64,000 bases of DNA from Synechocystis salina LEGE 00031. GTDB lineage: Bacteria > Cyanobacteriota > Cyanobacteriia > Cyanobacteriales > Microcystaceae. Below the pieces are notes generated by a model, which made no database searches, had not been told where the DNA came from, and saw only the letters and a program-made list of their open reading frames with translations. The position numbers were made by a program, and so were the translations under genes. Positions 47,754-58,255 of the stretch are shown piece after piece. Within the stretch, counting starts at the first letter, position 1; each line of letters starts with the position of its first letter. The stretch lies in assembly GCF_015207985.1 (NCBI RefSeq), contig NZ_JADEVV010000007.1, forward strand, positions 1-64,000, in the 5' to 3' direction.

Positions 47754-50288
47754 ATGTGGCGTTATTGGTCGCCCCAAATACCCCCAACTGAGTCATTCTT
47801 GGATCTAATGCTAATTCCTGTAATCGGCTTTGGTTTAGCTGTTATTTTATTGATTGGATTTTTTTTGCTCTATCAAGAAGTTGGCATTTTTAAAAACTTA
47901 AAATTCCTTATTATTCAGAAAAATAATCCCTTTTTTATCCTGGCTTTATTATGCCTTGTTTTAGGACTAGCCTTGGGATTAGTAGGCTATTGGGGCATCT
48001 TAGAACCGAAGCTCAGTGCGGCCGATTTGCAAGCTTTAAGACGTAACTTAGTTATTCTCAGCCTATTACTTTTCGGAGTAACTTTTCGTCAGTATTTGCT
48101 TAATTGGATCAAGCCCGTTACCACCATGGCAATTTGGCGAAAAATTGGCACTTTTAACTATAGAAATCGCATTGCCATTCTCACTTATATTTTGTTCGGC
48201 CTGATTGCTTTGGCTTGGATGGCCCCCATGGCATCGGCAAAGATAATTTTTTCCATTAACGACCACACTTCCCATATTGGTTACATTGTCCAAGGCAGAA
48301 TGGCCCTAGAGGAAGGACAATTTCCCCTGCGGGTGGCCCCCCTAGAAAATTTTGGTTTCCGCTATCCTGGTTTTCAATTTTATAGTCAACTGCCCTATTT
48401 TTTTGGAGCAATAATTTACAAGTTTTTGACTCCCACCAATCCCTACACTGCCTATAAAATTTTGCTTTGGTCTGCTCTCTGGTTAGGGGGGATTTTCATT
48501 TATCGTCTGGGGTTTTTCTTCACCCGTTCCCAAATTGCTGCCATTTTGGGGGGAGTGGCCTATATGTCTGCCCCCTACTTTCTCAATAATGTCCATGCTA
48601 GGGGAGCCTTCACCGAGGCGATCGCCCAGGGAATTTTAGCCATCGTTTTATTTTACGTTATTCAAACTTTTTATTATCCCCATTATCGCCATTTAATTTT
48701 GGGGGCTATAGCCTGGTGTGCCCTGGGATTAACCCACATTATTACCTTTGTTTACACGACTATTTTCATTGCTTTATTGGGCGGTATTTTCTTAGTCAAA
48801 AATAAGCCAAGCCATTGGCAACAGGGAACTATTTACATTAGCTTAAGTTACATCTGGGCCTGGTTGCTGGCGCTGTACTTTTTAGCTCCTGTGGCTTTGG
48901 AATCTAGTAGTTTGGCCATTCGTCGTCAAATTCAAGCCATTAATCCTTTCAACACCACTGATATCACCCCGATCGCCAATTTACTAGCCCCGGACTCCCT
49001 CCCCCATCAACCAACGGAACTGGGGATTGCTCCCACCTATGGCTTCCATCCCGCTGTCGGTTGGATTCTTCTAGCTGGTTTTGGTACGGTAATTTACTTT
49101 GTTTTTGCTGGTAAATCCTTACCCCGACGCCTATGGCGATCGCAACCCTGGCTGACTCCTCTACTGAGCGTATTTATACTAGCTCTATTTCTCACTTGGA
49201 GTCCCATTAACATTTGGAATCTTTTACCGAGACAGTTGTGGGTCACCCAATTTACTTTCCGTTTTTTGACCCATGTGATGTGGTCTGGCGCACTGTTAAC
49301 TACATTGGCCATTATGCTAATTTTCCGAGAAAGATTACGCAGTCGCCATTTAATTTTAGGAATATTAATTATTGTGATTGCCAGCCGTCCTTGGTTACCC
49401 ATTCCCCGGGGCACAGTGACGGTGGAAGAGTTATTACAAGATCCCCTCTTTCGTTATTCCGGCGCTTTGGATTATCTCTATCGCTTGCCCAACAAATCCG
49501 TTCCCGTGAGCACAAAATCCCAACCAGCGGTGGAAAAAATATATGGAAAAGCTGAGTTGCAACTACTTCATCCCGACTGGATTCCTGGTTATCTTTCCTG
49601 GGATGTGTTTATTAATGGCCCCCTACCCATTGACGTAGATATTCCCTATCCTGCCTGGCCAGAAACAGAAAAACCCACTCTCGTTTTACAGGGTAAGGTT
49701 CCCATGGATAAAATTAAAAACCAAGCTAATTTGATCATTTTTATTGATCAACAGCCCCTAACTTCCATTCCGTTGACCCAGGAAGAATTAAAAGTAAAAA
49801 TTCCTTTCGCTGACGTTAAATTGGCTGGCAATGCCTTTGAGTTAAAATTTATTGTCGATGGGGAAACCACAGATGGGAATCCTCTCTATATCAGAATGGA
49901 CCATCTATACTTTGATGATTTTTCCGCCGAAAATACCCTTCTACCTGTCCATGCAACTAAGGAAATGTGTAACCAAAAGGGAGTTGTGACTAACTGCGAA
50001 GTTGAAATGACCGCAGAAGCTGGCATAGTGCAGTTGCCTATTCTGTACTATCCTGCAATGCAACAAGTTGTAGTAGACAATCAACCGACGGCAGGATTTT
50101 TTACTAATTATCGAGACTTTAATTTACTCAGCCTTAATTTAAGTCCGGGCAAACACCAAATCCAAGTCAAATTCACCGGCCTAATCTGGGCCAACTTGAT
50201 CAGTTTTCTTGCTTGGTTAGCATTAATCACTATGGCGATCGCCTTGAAATTTTATCCACGCAAATCGGAGCAAGGAATTTACAAGTAA
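47754..50288 (+). CDS. Large GT-C type membrane glycosyltransferase-like protein
   Basis: An 844-aa protein with about 12-14 membrane helices in the first 570 residues and a soluble C-terminal domain (about 575-825) with one last helix (AWLALITMAIALKFY). The acidic DH in the first large outer loop (SINDHTSHIGYIVQGRMALE) is the place of the catalytic Asp in GT-C enzymes. The region matches the style of the membrane family annotated as PTPS-related. It should act on a lipid-linked sugar on the periplasmic side. It is divergent from the FkbM gene (about 110 bases). Confidence 0.72.
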   Translation: MWRYWSPQIPPTESFLDLMLIPVIGFGLAVILLIGFFLLYQEVGIFKNLKFLIIQKNNPFFILALLCLVLGLALGLVGYWGILEPKLSAADLQALRRNLVILSLLLFGVTFRQYLLNWIKPVTTMAIWRKIGTFNYRNRIAILTYILFGLIALAWMAPMASAKIIFSINDHTSHIGYIVQGRMALEEGQFPLRVAPLENFGFRYPGFQFYSQLPYFFGAIIYKFLTPTNPYTAYKILLWSALWLGGIFIYRLGFFFTRSQIAAILGGVAYMSAPYFLNNVHARGAFTEAIAQGILAIVLFYVIQTFYYPHYRHLILGAIAWCALGLTHIITFVYTTIFIALLGGIFLVKNKPSHWQQGTIYISLSYIWAWLLALYFLAPVALESSSLAIRRQIQAINPFNTTDITPIANLLAPDSLPHQPTELGIAPTYGFHPAVGWILLAGFGTVIYFVFAGKSLPRRLWRSQPWLTPLLSVFILALFLTWSPINIWNLLPRQLWVTQFTFRFLTHVMWSGALLTTLAIMLIFRERLRSRHLILGILIIVIASRPWLPIPRGTVTVEELLQDPLFRYSGALDYLYRLPNKSVPVSTKSQPAVEKIYGKAELQLLHPDWIPGYLSWDVFINGPLPIDVDIPYPAWPETEKPTLVLQGKVPMDKIKNQANLIIFIDQQPLTSIPLTQEELKVKIPFADVKLAGNAFELKFIVDGETTDGNPLYIRMDHLYFDDFSAENTLLPVHATKEMCNQKGVVTNCEVEMTAEAGIVQLPILYYPAMQQVVVDNQPTAGFFTNYRDFNLLSLNLSPGKHQIQVKFTGLIWANLISFLAWLALITMAIALKFYPRKSEQGIYK

Positions 50289-50341
50289 ATAGGTAACTCA
50301 ATACGCACTAGTTGATCTTAACTAACTTAATGAGAAGCAAA

Positions 50342-50830
50342 TTAACTAATTGTAACTTTTTCTTGACTTGGCATAAGACCAAACTCTTTGATTGCCGGTA
50401 GGAAGTTACGATTTTCGTGCCCAGTTCTACTTAGTTTAATCAGCGCAAATCTTTGTAAAGGAGTGAGACTTTGCCATTGACTCAGGGTTATGCTGGGAGA
50501 TGCTAGAGAGGGTAACTTATTACCTAACTCCGTTAATATCTGAACTGGAATTTGATCAGCATTTAACCATTCGGGTAAGGCCGGGACTGACAATGTAGAA
50601 GCCGGCTGACCAGTTAATTCCGTCACCCAGTTTTGCAACTTTTCACCATATTGGCTAACTTCTGCCGGTGTTTTGCAGTTAGCTTCAGTTAAATACTGCC
50701 TTTGGTCCAAACTCAGTTGATGCCAATGACTTAATTTTAATTTAACGCCACAGGTGTCTAGTTTATAGCGGACAACCATGGGAATACAGCGCAGAGAATC
50801 GACAAAATCAGTTTCAAATTGAAAAAACAT
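50342..50830 (-). CDS. Nitrate-reductase-associated protein
   Basis: A 162-aa protein starting MFFQFETDFVDSLRCIPMVV, resembling the conserved cyanobacterial/plant family named nitrate reductase associated (Nitr_red_assoc). The motif MVVRYKLDTCGVKLKLSHWH near the front and WQSLTPLQRFALIKLSR near the end are the best marks. Its exact role is unknown. The place, about 650 bases from narB, supports the assignment. Confidence 0.78.
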   Translation of the reverse strand: MFFQFETDFVDSLRCIPMVVRYKLDTCGVKLKLSHWHQLSLDQRQYLTEANCKTPAEVSQYGEKLQNWVTELTGQPASTLSVPALPEWLNADQIPVQILTELGNKLPSLASPSITLSQWQSLTPLQRFALIKLSRTGHENRNFLPAIKEFGLMPSQEKVTIS

Positions 50831-50897
50831 TGTTGTTGCAGTTAAATTAATTTAGCCTATAATGTTAGCATTTGATGTTGAGCAAGGATATAATTCG

Positions 50898-51338
50898 ATG
50901 TCTTCCCCCAGTACTTATCACAGCGATTTTTATGCCTGGACAAAAGAACAAACTGAGATACTAAGTAACCAGCAATGGCATAAACTAGATGTTGAAAATT
51001 TGATCGAGGAAATAGAGAGTTTGGGGAGACAACAACGTCAGGAATTAAGAAGCCGTCTAGCAATTTTGCTTGGTCACCTCCTCAAATGGCAATATCAATC
51101 GGAACAAAGAAGTCGTAGTTGGCTGGCAACAATTCGGGTACAACGACGGGATATTTTAAAGTTGATTAAGGAAAATCCTAGCTTAAAAGCCCATTTATTA
51201 GAGACCATACTAGATGCCTATGACAATGGTAGAGATATAGCCATGGGAGAAACTAACTTGCCAGAAGAAATATTTCCCCAACAATGTCCATACGTTCCTG
51301 ACCAAATTTTAAACTTAAATTTTTACCCCGATAACTGA
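50898..51338 (+). CDS. DUF29 protein
   Basis: A 146-aa DUF29 protein, a cyanobacteria-rich family of unknown function. Typical are YHSDFYAWTKEQTEILSNQQ, the helix ENLIEEIESLGRQQRQELRS (residues 34-53) and LLKWQYQSEQRSRSWLATIR. I start at ATG 50898, with AGGA about 9 bases upstream; an earlier ATG at 50862 is possible. It sits inside the nitrate region but on the plus strand and may be an insertion there. Confidence 0.82.
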   Translation: MSSPSTYHSDFYAWTKEQTEILSNQQWHKLDVENLIEEIESLGRQQRQELRSRLAILLGHLLKWQYQSEQRSRSWLATIRVQRRDILKLIKENPSLKAHLLETILDAYDNGRDIAMGETNLPEEIFPQQCPYVPDQILNLNFYPDN

Positions 51339-51478
51339 TCAATCTTTGAATTATAGTTGAAAAGCTAAATTTACTAGTTAATTTATCTTAGGTTAAAATG
51401 AAGTTGTGTAAAATTGCAAAATAAGGTACTCCACTGGAACACTTGACAGCAGATCATCTTGCAGCGGTTCGACCTCAA

Positions 51479-53629
51479 CTAACGATAAATCGGTGTCACA
51501 CTAACAGCACAGGCTTTCAGTTCCGGCTGTTTAGAAATGGGGCAAGCAATGGGATGGGTCAAACTATTAACCTCTGCGTTATTTTGCCATAAAAAGCCCC
51601 AGTGCATGGGCATAAAAACAGTGCCAGGGGCAATGGCCTTGGTAACTAAAACTTCTAGTTGAGCAGTGCCCCGCCGAGACTTAATCGCCACTAAATCCTG
51701 GCTTTTAATGCCCAATTTTTCTGCGTCCCTAGGATGCATTTCCAATATGGGTTTGGGATGCATTTTTTTGATTTTCTCAATGTGGCCAGTACGGGTTTGG
51801 GTGTGCCAATGACCATAAAGACGACCGTTGGTGAGGACAAAAGGATAGTCAGGATCGACCGGTTCAGCTAATCCTTGACTGTGGTCTAAGCAAAAGTTCG
51901 CCCGACCAGTTTCTGTGCAAAATTTATGGTCCGTGTATAGTCTTTTGGGACTTGAAACTTCCTTTTCATGCTCAGCACTAGGGCAGGGCCATTGTAGGGG
52001 GCCAAATCTTTCCAAAGCGCCGTAACTAATGCCCGATTGGTCGCACAATCTACCGGCGGTTAATTGCACATACTCTGAATGGACAGCCGCTGAATCGGAA
52101 AAGTTAAACTGCTCTTCAAAACCCAGTCTGCGCCCGACTTCAGCAAAAATTTCCCAGTCAGGTCTGGCTTCCCCTGGGGGAGAACGGAACGCACGAGAAA
52201 GGGTAACTCTCCGTTCTGAATTGGTCATCGTACCCGTTTTTTCGCTCCATTGAGCTGCTGGTAAGACTAAATGGGCATATGCCGCTGTTTCGGTGGGGAA
52301 ATATGCATCCTGGTGGATCGTAAAGGTTGATTGCCGCAGGGCATTTTTAACCCTTTCTAAATCTGGCATACTGACAACTGGGTTGGTGGCCACAATCCAC
52401 AGCAAGCCAACCTGTTGATTTTCCAGTGCCATAAACATTTCCCAGGCCGATAAACCGGGCTGAGCATCAATGCGGCCGAGGGGAATTTGCCAGAGTTGTT
52501 CCACTTCTTGGCGGTGTTGGGCATTTTGAATGGAACGATAACCAGGCAATAGATGGGATAGTCCCCCAGCTTCCCTACCCCCCATGGCGTTGGGTTGGCC
52601 AGTGAGGGAAAAAGGCCCACTGCCTGGTTTGCCAATCTGACCAGTAAGTAAATGGAGATTAATTAAACAACGACCTTTAGCGGTGCCTTGGGATGATTGA
52701 TTCAGACCCATGGACCAAAGGGAAAGCACTGTTCTGGCATTGCCCCAATAGCGAGCAGCGGTTTCCAATTGTTCCAAACTAATACCACAAATTTGGGTAA
52801 CTTTGTCCGGGGGATAATGGCTAATAACTTGACAATACTGCTCAAAATCTTGGGTATGATTATCAATGAATTTTTGGTCAATTAAATTCCACTTTTTTAG
52901 TAAATAAGCGATGCCATGGAGCAAAGAAATATCAGTGCCTGGATTGATCGCTAAATGCAAATCAGCCACTTCGGCGGTGGCAGTGCAACGGGGGTCCACT
53001 ACAATTAATTTAACGTGGGGATTTTGTTTATGATGTTTGCGTAAACGATTAAAAATAATGGGATGGCAATCGGCGGTATTGGTGCCAATTAAAAAAGCGC
53101 AATCGGTTAATTCTAAATCTTCATAACAACAGGGAGGACCATCGGAACCAAAGCTCAAACCATAGGCTGAGACCGCTGAAGACATGCAAAGACGGGAGTT
53201 GGTGTCGAAATTATTAGTACCCAAACAACCTTTAAATAACTTCTGGGCGATATAGTAGTCCTCTGTTTGCATTTGCCCAGAGGCATACATGCACAAGCCA
53301 CTCACACCCAAAGTCTGCTTAACTTGCTGAATTTTATCGACGATAATTTCCAGAGCCTTTTCCCAACTAATCCTTTGCAGAGGCTGGTCTAAACTTGACC
53401 GAAACATGGGGTAAAGTAAGCGTTGTTTATCCATCGACTCCATTACCGTGGCCCCTTTGACACAGACCATGCCTTGGCTAGAAGGATGTTGGCGATCGCC
53501 TCTTATTTTATAGCTATTGTGGGACTGAACCGCTGATTTCTGGGGACTAGCGACGGCTTCCAAGCCACAGCCAACCCCACAGTAAGGACAAAGGGTTCTG
53601 GTGGGGGGAAGAATGGCTAAAGCATCCAT
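51479..53629 (-). CDS. narB: Ferredoxin-dependent assimilatory nitrate reductase
   Basis: NarB, 716 aa from ATG 53629 ([14 protein letters not shown]). It reduces nitrate to nitrite with electrons from ferredoxin in the cytosol. The [4Fe-4S] ligands are in CPYCGVGC followed by GMVCVKG; the molybdopterin-binding segments [34 protein letters not shown] and the C-terminal MPMHWGFLW region are all present. It is the last gene of the nrt-nar group and follows a DUF1830 gene. Confidence 0.95.
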   Translation of the reverse strand: MDALAILPPTRTLCPYCGVGCGLEAVASPQKSAVQSHNSYKIRGDRQHPSSQGMVCVKGATVMESMDKQRLLYPMFRSSLDQPLQRISWEKALEIIVDKIQQVKQTLGVSGLCMYASGQMQTEDYYIAQKLFKGCLGTNNFDTNSRLCMSSAVSAYGLSFGSDGPPCCYEDLELTDCAFLIGTNTADCHPIIFNRLRKHHKQNPHVKLIVVDPRCTATAEVADLHLAINPGTDISLLHGIAYLLKKWNLIDQKFIDNHTQDFEQYCQVISHYPPDKVTQICGISLEQLETAARYWGNARTVLSLWSMGLNQSSQGTAKGRCLINLHLLTGQIGKPGSGPFSLTGQPNAMGGREAGGLSHLLPGYRSIQNAQHRQEVEQLWQIPLGRIDAQPGLSAWEMFMALENQQVGLLWIVATNPVVSMPDLERVKNALRQSTFTIHQDAYFPTETAAYAHLVLPAAQWSEKTGTMTNSERRVTLSRAFRSPPGEARPDWEIFAEVGRRLGFEEQFNFSDSAAVHSEYVQLTAGRLCDQSGISYGALERFGPLQWPCPSAEHEKEVSSPKRLYTDHKFCTETGRANFCLDHSQGLAEPVDPDYPFVLTNGRLYGHWHTQTRTGHIEKIKKMHPKPILEMHPRDAEKLGIKSQDLVAIKSRRGTAQLEVLVTKAIAPGTVFMPMHWGFLWQNNAEVNSLTHPIACPISKQPELKACAVSVTPIYR

Positions 53630-53846
53630 TAAAGTATCAACAGTTAATTGAGATAAATGTAAATAAAAATAGGTTTGAAGAGCCCCCAAAATTCCCCGTT
53701 TTTAGACTGGTTGCAGAGAACTCACCGCTGACGGCAGAAAAGTTCACAGTCTACCCACCCCAATCGGAGCTTGAGTGGGAAGGCCAAGAGGATAGATTAA
53801 AAGTTGGCCAAAGGCATCCAAGTTAGTCAAGCTTAACAGCTCTGCA

Positions 53847-54116
53847 TCAGTGCACCAAAAGACGGTCGCAGGTAATGGAATCAACCAGCACTTGATCAGA
53901 TTGGAAAATCTTAACAGTTAATTGATCCTGGGGCTGGGCCCAAAACAATAATTGTTCTCCAGGAAAAATTAGTTTTTCTTTTTTCCAGGTGCCATCAATA
54001 ATTATTTGTTGTAACTTATTGCCACTATTGCGATAGTAACAAAGTTGATCATTGCCGTCTTTAGAAGTATGCACGGCCGGGGTGAGGGAGTTATTAGAGT
54101 CGTTGATGGTTGCCAT
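53847..54116 (-). CDS. DUF1830 protein
   Basis: An 89-aa soluble protein with the DUF1830 pattern: QLCYYRNSGNKLQQIIIDGT, then IFPGEQLLFWAQPQDQLTVK and a C-terminal TCDRLLV. The family is small, restricted mainly to cyanobacteria, and without known function. It lies between nrtD and narB in the same direction, so it is probably co-transcribed with the nitrate genes. Confidence 0.8.
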   Translation of the reverse strand: MATINDSNNSLTPAVHTSKDGNDQLCYYRNSGNKLQQIIIDGTWKKEKLIFPGEQLLFWAQPQDQLTVKIFQSDQVLVDSITCDRLLVH

Positions 54117-54211
54117 TGTCTTAGATGCTAATTGTGAACCTTGGGCCTAAGCAGAGGAGCAATAAGCACTAGGTAAACTAGGTAAAACTTGAGATAATTT
54201 AGGCGGGTTAA

Positions 54212-55213
54212 TTAGTTTTCGGAAGATTCCACTGCGGGAGTAGGTCCACCATTTCCTCTGGGACCAAAGGTTTGTACTAAGCCAATGCCCACCAAGGCGA
54301 TCGCCGCCAGTCCTAGGGCTCCAGCCATAACCTTTTTGAACAACAAACCGGCATTGGGTTTATCTTCTTTGAGGTCATCGTCATCATCATGGGCATAGCG
54401 ATGGTAAAGAAAATCCAGGGCATAATTCCGCAGTTGATAATATTTGGGATCATCGGTAATCTGACTGCGGTTACGGGGCCGGTCAAAGGGAATATCCAGG
54501 ATTTCACCAATTTTAGCGGCGGGACCATTGGTCATCATCACTAGACGATCGGCTAGAAATAAGGCTTCGTCAATGTCGTGGGTAATCATCAACACAGTTA
54601 GATTATTTTCTCGCCAAATTTTTAATAATTCTTCCTGTAGTTCTTCTTTGGTGATAGCATCCAACGCCCCAAAGGGTTCATCTAAAATCAAAACCTCTGG
54701 AGAAATAGCTAAAGCTCTGGCGATCGCCACCCGTTGCTTCATCCCCCCGGAAATTTGACCAGGCTTCTTTTGGGCGGCTTCTGTCAAACCCACCATTTCA
54801 AGGTAGTGGCCAACCAATTCTTCTTTTTCTGTTTTGGATTTGTCTGGATAAACCGATTCCACCGCTAGGGAAACATTATCATAGGCAGATTTCCAAGGTA
54901 GTAAACAATAATTTTGGAAAACCATCATCCGGTCTGGACCAGGGGCAGTAATTAACTGATTTTTCAGCTTAACAGTGCCGCCCGTGGGTTGATTAAACCC
55001 AGAAACCATATTCAAAAGGGTAGATTTACCACAGCCTGAATGGCCAATTACACAAATAAATTCTCCCTGTTTGACCTCTAAATTAACCCCATCTAATACC
55101 GTATAGGATCCCTGGGCAGTGGGATAGACTTTACTAACATTTTCAATGGCTAAAAAAGCCGTTTTCTCTTGAGTTAGGGTAGGATCATTGACATTCATTG
55201 TTTGCATAGTCAT
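54212..55213 (-). CDS. nrtD: Nitrate transport ATP-binding protein NrtD with membrane tail
   Basis: NrtD, 333 aa, one of two ATPases of the high-affinity nitrate/nitrite ABC importer. Walker A is GHSGCGKS (57-64), the signature ISGGMKQ (154-160), Walker B VLILDEP (174-180). After the normal end of such proteins there is an aspartate run (276-280) and a hydrophobic helix (about 296-316) with a short Gly/Pro-rich end. The extra helix is unlike the shorter NrtD of Synechococcus. It forms a heterodimer with NrtC in the known system. Confidence 0.94.
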   Translation of the reverse strand: MTMQTMNVNDPTLTQEKTAFLAIENVSKVYPTAQGSYTVLDGVNLEVKQGEFICVIGHSGCGKSTLLNMVSGFNQPTGGTVKLKNQLITAPGPDRMMVFQNYCLLPWKSAYDNVSLAVESVYPDKSKTEKEELVGHYLEMVGLTEAAQKKPGQISGGMKQRVAIARALAISPEVLILDEPFGALDAITKEELQEELLKIWRENNLTVLMITHDIDEALFLADRLVMMTNGPAAKIGEILDIPFDRPRNRSQITDDPKYYQLRNYALDFLYHRYAHDDDDDLKEDKPNAGLLFKKVMAGALGLAAIALVGIGLVQTFGPRGNGGPTPAVESSEN

Positions 55214-55286
55214 AGGGTCAATAGTGGATAGTTAAAGATCAGTAAATCGTTAAAACAAAAATCACTGAAAATAATTAAGCAACGAA

Positions 55287-57299
55287 CTATTTACTAGGGG
55301 AGTCCACTGGATCGATCATTATTTCTGCCACTCGAATATCCCGGTGGATGGTAAAGCGTTTGATGTAACCAACGGGATCATTGGGGGTGAAAACCATGCC
55401 ATCAAACAAATTAACGTTATGGTGGTCTCCTTCCAAATCGGGCCAGCCCAATTGGCGGCAAGCTTCTCCAAACAAATCGGGACGCCGCACCCGCTCGATA
55501 ATTTCTAGCCAATTTTTCGGAAAATCAATGTATCCCCAGCGGGCTAATTGGGTCAGAATCCAGAGCCCTTCACTACGGGAAGGATAGTTGGATTGTTGAA
55601 CGTAGAATTGGTTAAATTGCAGCAACATTTCCGGCTCAGTCTCGTTACCTTTGTCATAGGCGTCAATGAAGCCGGGGCTGATATATTCCGCTGCTACCCC
55701 CAGGTATTGGGGCTGGGCCAGATAATCGACTATTTCCCGACGATGACGGCGATCGTCGCAATATTCACAGGCTTCCAGCAGGGCTTTAACTAGGGCCAAA
55801 TGGGTTGCAGGATATTTATTGACCCATTCTTCCCGCACCCCCAAAACTTTCTCAGGATGGCCATCCCAAATGTCCAAATCGGTGGCAATGACATAACCTA
55901 AATCTTCCTTAACTGCGTAGGAGTTCCACGGTTCCCCCACAGCAAAACCATCAATGTTTCCTGCTTTTAAATTGGCTACCATTTGGGGAGGCGGTAGGCG
56001 GATTAAATTAACATCCTGGTCAGGATCTATCCCCCCGGAAGCTAACCAATAGCGCAGTAAAAGATTCTGCATGGAAGCCGGATGAACCATACCCAAGGTG
56101 GATACTTGATCGGGAGTTTCTGTCAGTTTAGTCTTTAAATCTTCTAGGTTTTTAACCCCCGCTTCGGCAAACTTTTTCCCTAGGGTAATGGCATTACCGT
56201 TGCGCCCCATCACTAGGGCGGTGATCATTGGTAGAGGGGTTTTTCCCCCCATACCTAGGGTGAGGGCCAGGGGCATACCGGCCACCATGGGGGCACCATC
56301 TAGGCGTCTTTCCCGAATACCGTCGGCGATCGCCTGCCAACTAGGTTCCTTCACCAGGTTAACCTGATCTAATCCATGCTTTTGGAAGAAACCTTTTTCT
56401 TTGGCAATTACCAACGGTGCACAATCGCTCAGAGCAATGAAACCCAAATTGAGGTTGATTTTTTCCAAACCATTGCCACTCATGGCTCCGGCAAACTGAC
56501 TGACGGCCCCAACCTTTTTGGCCCGTTTTTGTTGATTGAGGAAATAGACGATTTCCCCCCGCAGGGCGTAGTAACTGGGATGGTTGACCACTTCCAAGCG
56601 GTGACGGGGCCGGGGAATGGGCACCTCTAAAACTTGGCCAATGTGAGCTTCGGGCCCCGTGGTTAACATCACCACCCGGTCTGACAATAACAGGGCTTCA
56701 TCCACGTCATGGGTCACCATAATGCAGGTCACGCCGCTTTCCTGGACAATTTCCATGAGCCGCTCTTGCAAATTTCCCCGGGTCAAGGCATCCAAGGCCC
56801 CAAAGGGTTCATCCAGCAGTAGGACTTTTGGTCGAGTAGCCAAGGCCCTGGCGATCGCCACCCGCTGTTTCATGCCCCCGGACAGTTCCCCTGGCCGTTT
56901 ATGGGCCGCCCGTTGCAACCCCACTAGGGCAATGTTGTCGTCAATAATTTTTTCTTGTTCTGGCTTGGGCAAATTCCGCAGCACTCGATTCACGGCCAGG
57001 GCGATATTTTGCCGCACCGTCAACCAGGGCAACAGGGAATAATTTTGAAAAACCACCATCCGTTCAGGACCAGGCTCAGTGATTTCTTTCCCCTCCATGA
57101 TGACCCCGCCAAACGTAGGCTTATCTAGCCCAGAGATCATGTTCAAAAGGGTAGATTTGCCGCAACCAGAGTGACCAATCAAGGAAATAAATTCCCCCTG
57201 ATTAATTTTCAGCTCAATGTTTTTGAGGGCAATGTAACGTCCCCCGTCGGGGAGGAGAAAAATACGATCAACATGATCAATTTCAATAAAGGGCATCAT
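55287..57299 (-). CDS. nrtC: Nitrate transport ATPase NrtC with NrtA-like domain
   Basis: NrtC, 670 aa. An N-terminal ATPase (1 to about 255; Walker A GHSGCGKS at 42-49, signature LSGGMKQ, Walker B VLLLDEPF) is fused to a C-terminal NrtA-like solute-binding domain (about 280-660; LNLGFIALSDCAPLVIAKEK). In Synechococcus the C-terminal domain inhibits transport when ammonium is available. The fusion is full length here. Confidence 0.96.
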   Translation of the reverse strand: MMPFIEIDHVDRIFLLPDGGRYIALKNIELKINQGEFISLIGHSGCGKSTLLNMISGLDKPTFGGVIMEGKEITEPGPERMVVFQNYSLLPWLTVRQNIALAVNRVLRNLPKPEQEKIIDDNIALVGLQRAAHKRPGELSGGMKQRVAIARALATRPKVLLLDEPFGALDALTRGNLQERLMEIVQESGVTCIMVTHDVDEALLLSDRVVMLTTGPEAHIGQVLEVPIPRPRHRLEVVNHPSYYALRGEIVYFLNQQKRAKKVGAVSQFAGAMSGNGLEKINLNLGFIALSDCAPLVIAKEKGFFQKHGLDQVNLVKEPSWQAIADGIRERRLDGAPMVAGMPLALTLGMGGKTPLPMITALVMGRNGNAITLGKKFAEAGVKNLEDLKTKLTETPDQVSTLGMVHPASMQNLLLRYWLASGGIDPDQDVNLIRLPPPQMVANLKAGNIDGFAVGEPWNSYAVKEDLGYVIATDLDIWDGHPEKVLGVREEWVNKYPATHLALVKALLEACEYCDDRRHRREIVDYLAQPQYLGVAAEYISPGFIDAYDKGNETEPEMLLQFNQFYVQQSNYPSRSEGLWILTQLARWGYIDFPKNWLEIIERVRRPDLFGEACRQLGWPDLEGDHHNVNLFDGMVFTPNDPVGYIKRFTIHRDIRVAEIMIDPVDSPSK

Positions 57300-57372
57300 A
57301 GTTAGTCCGGGGGTGACAAATCAAAAATGGAGAAGTAATACCTAGGGAAAATGGCCGGCCTATGGATGTTGG

Positions 57373-58200
57373 TTATTTTTGCTCCGCCGGTACCACCAAA
57401 CTTTCCAGAAAAGCGATAAAACGATCTAGCAATAAACCGACAATGCCCACATAAATTAAGGCAATAATGATTTCACTGATCAGGGAACTGTTATAGGCAT
57501 CCCAGATAAAAAAGCCAATACCCACACCACCAATCAGCATTTCTGCAGCGACGATCGCCAGCCAGGAAAGACCGATGCCAATGCGTAGGCCAGTGAAGAT
57601 ATAGGGCACTGCCGCCGGAAATAGAATATTGAAAAAATATTGGCTTTTAGAAAGCTTTAGAACCCGGGAAACATTGCGGTAATCCTGGGGCACTTGCTGG
57701 GCCCCCACCGTGGTGTTGATGACAATGGGCCAAATTGCCGTAATAAAAATGACGAAAATGGCTGAAGGTTCCGCCTCCTGCAAAGCCGCCAAGGCAATGG
57801 GCAACCAAGCCAAGGGGGGAATAGTCCTTAAGACCTGAAAAATTGGGTCTAGGGCATCGTACATAAATTTGCTACTGCCAATTAAAATGCCCAGGGCAAT
57901 GCCCACCACCGCCGCCGCACTAAAGCCCACGGCCACCCTGGTTAGACTGGCAAAAATTTGGATACCCAAACCTTTATCGGTGCCGCCATTATCAAAAAAG
58001 GGATTGAGAATCAAGGGATAGGTCTGTTCCAGTACCTGCACGGGACTAGGTAAGTTAGAGCCTTCCCCGGAGCAAAGAATTTGCCAAACCACCAACAAAA
58101 CGGCGATCGCCACGGCGGGACGGATAACTTTAGGGGCGTAGATGAAACTGAGGGGATTTTTTTTACGGCGGGGACGGAGCCCAGCGGTGGAACTAGCCAT
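57373..58200 (-). CDS. nrtB: Nitrate transport permease NrtB
   Basis: NrtB, 275 aa, the permease subunit in the plasma membrane, with about six membrane helices and a basic N-terminus (RPRRKKN). The segment near VLKLSKSQYFFNILFPAAVP is the EAA-type loop that touches the ATPase. It dimerises and works with NrtA, NrtC and NrtD. Confidence 0.96.
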   Translation of the reverse strand: MASSTAGLRPRRKKNPLSFIYAPKVIRPAVAIAVLLVVWQILCSGEGSNLPSPVQVLEQTYPLILNPFFDNGGTDKGLGIQIFASLTRVAVGFSAAAVVGIALGILIGSSKFMYDALDPIFQVLRTIPPLAWLPIALAALQEAEPSAIFVIFITAIWPIVINTTVGAQQVPQDYRNVSRVLKLSKSQYFFNILFPAAVPYIFTGLRIGIGLSWLAIVAAEMLIGGVGIGFFIWDAYNSSLISEIIIALIYVGIVGLLLDRFIAFLESLVVPAEQK

Positions 58201-58255
58201 AATTTTTACCTGATAATGATGAAATGAACTGGAGTAATCAGAGCAAGGGAAAGAT

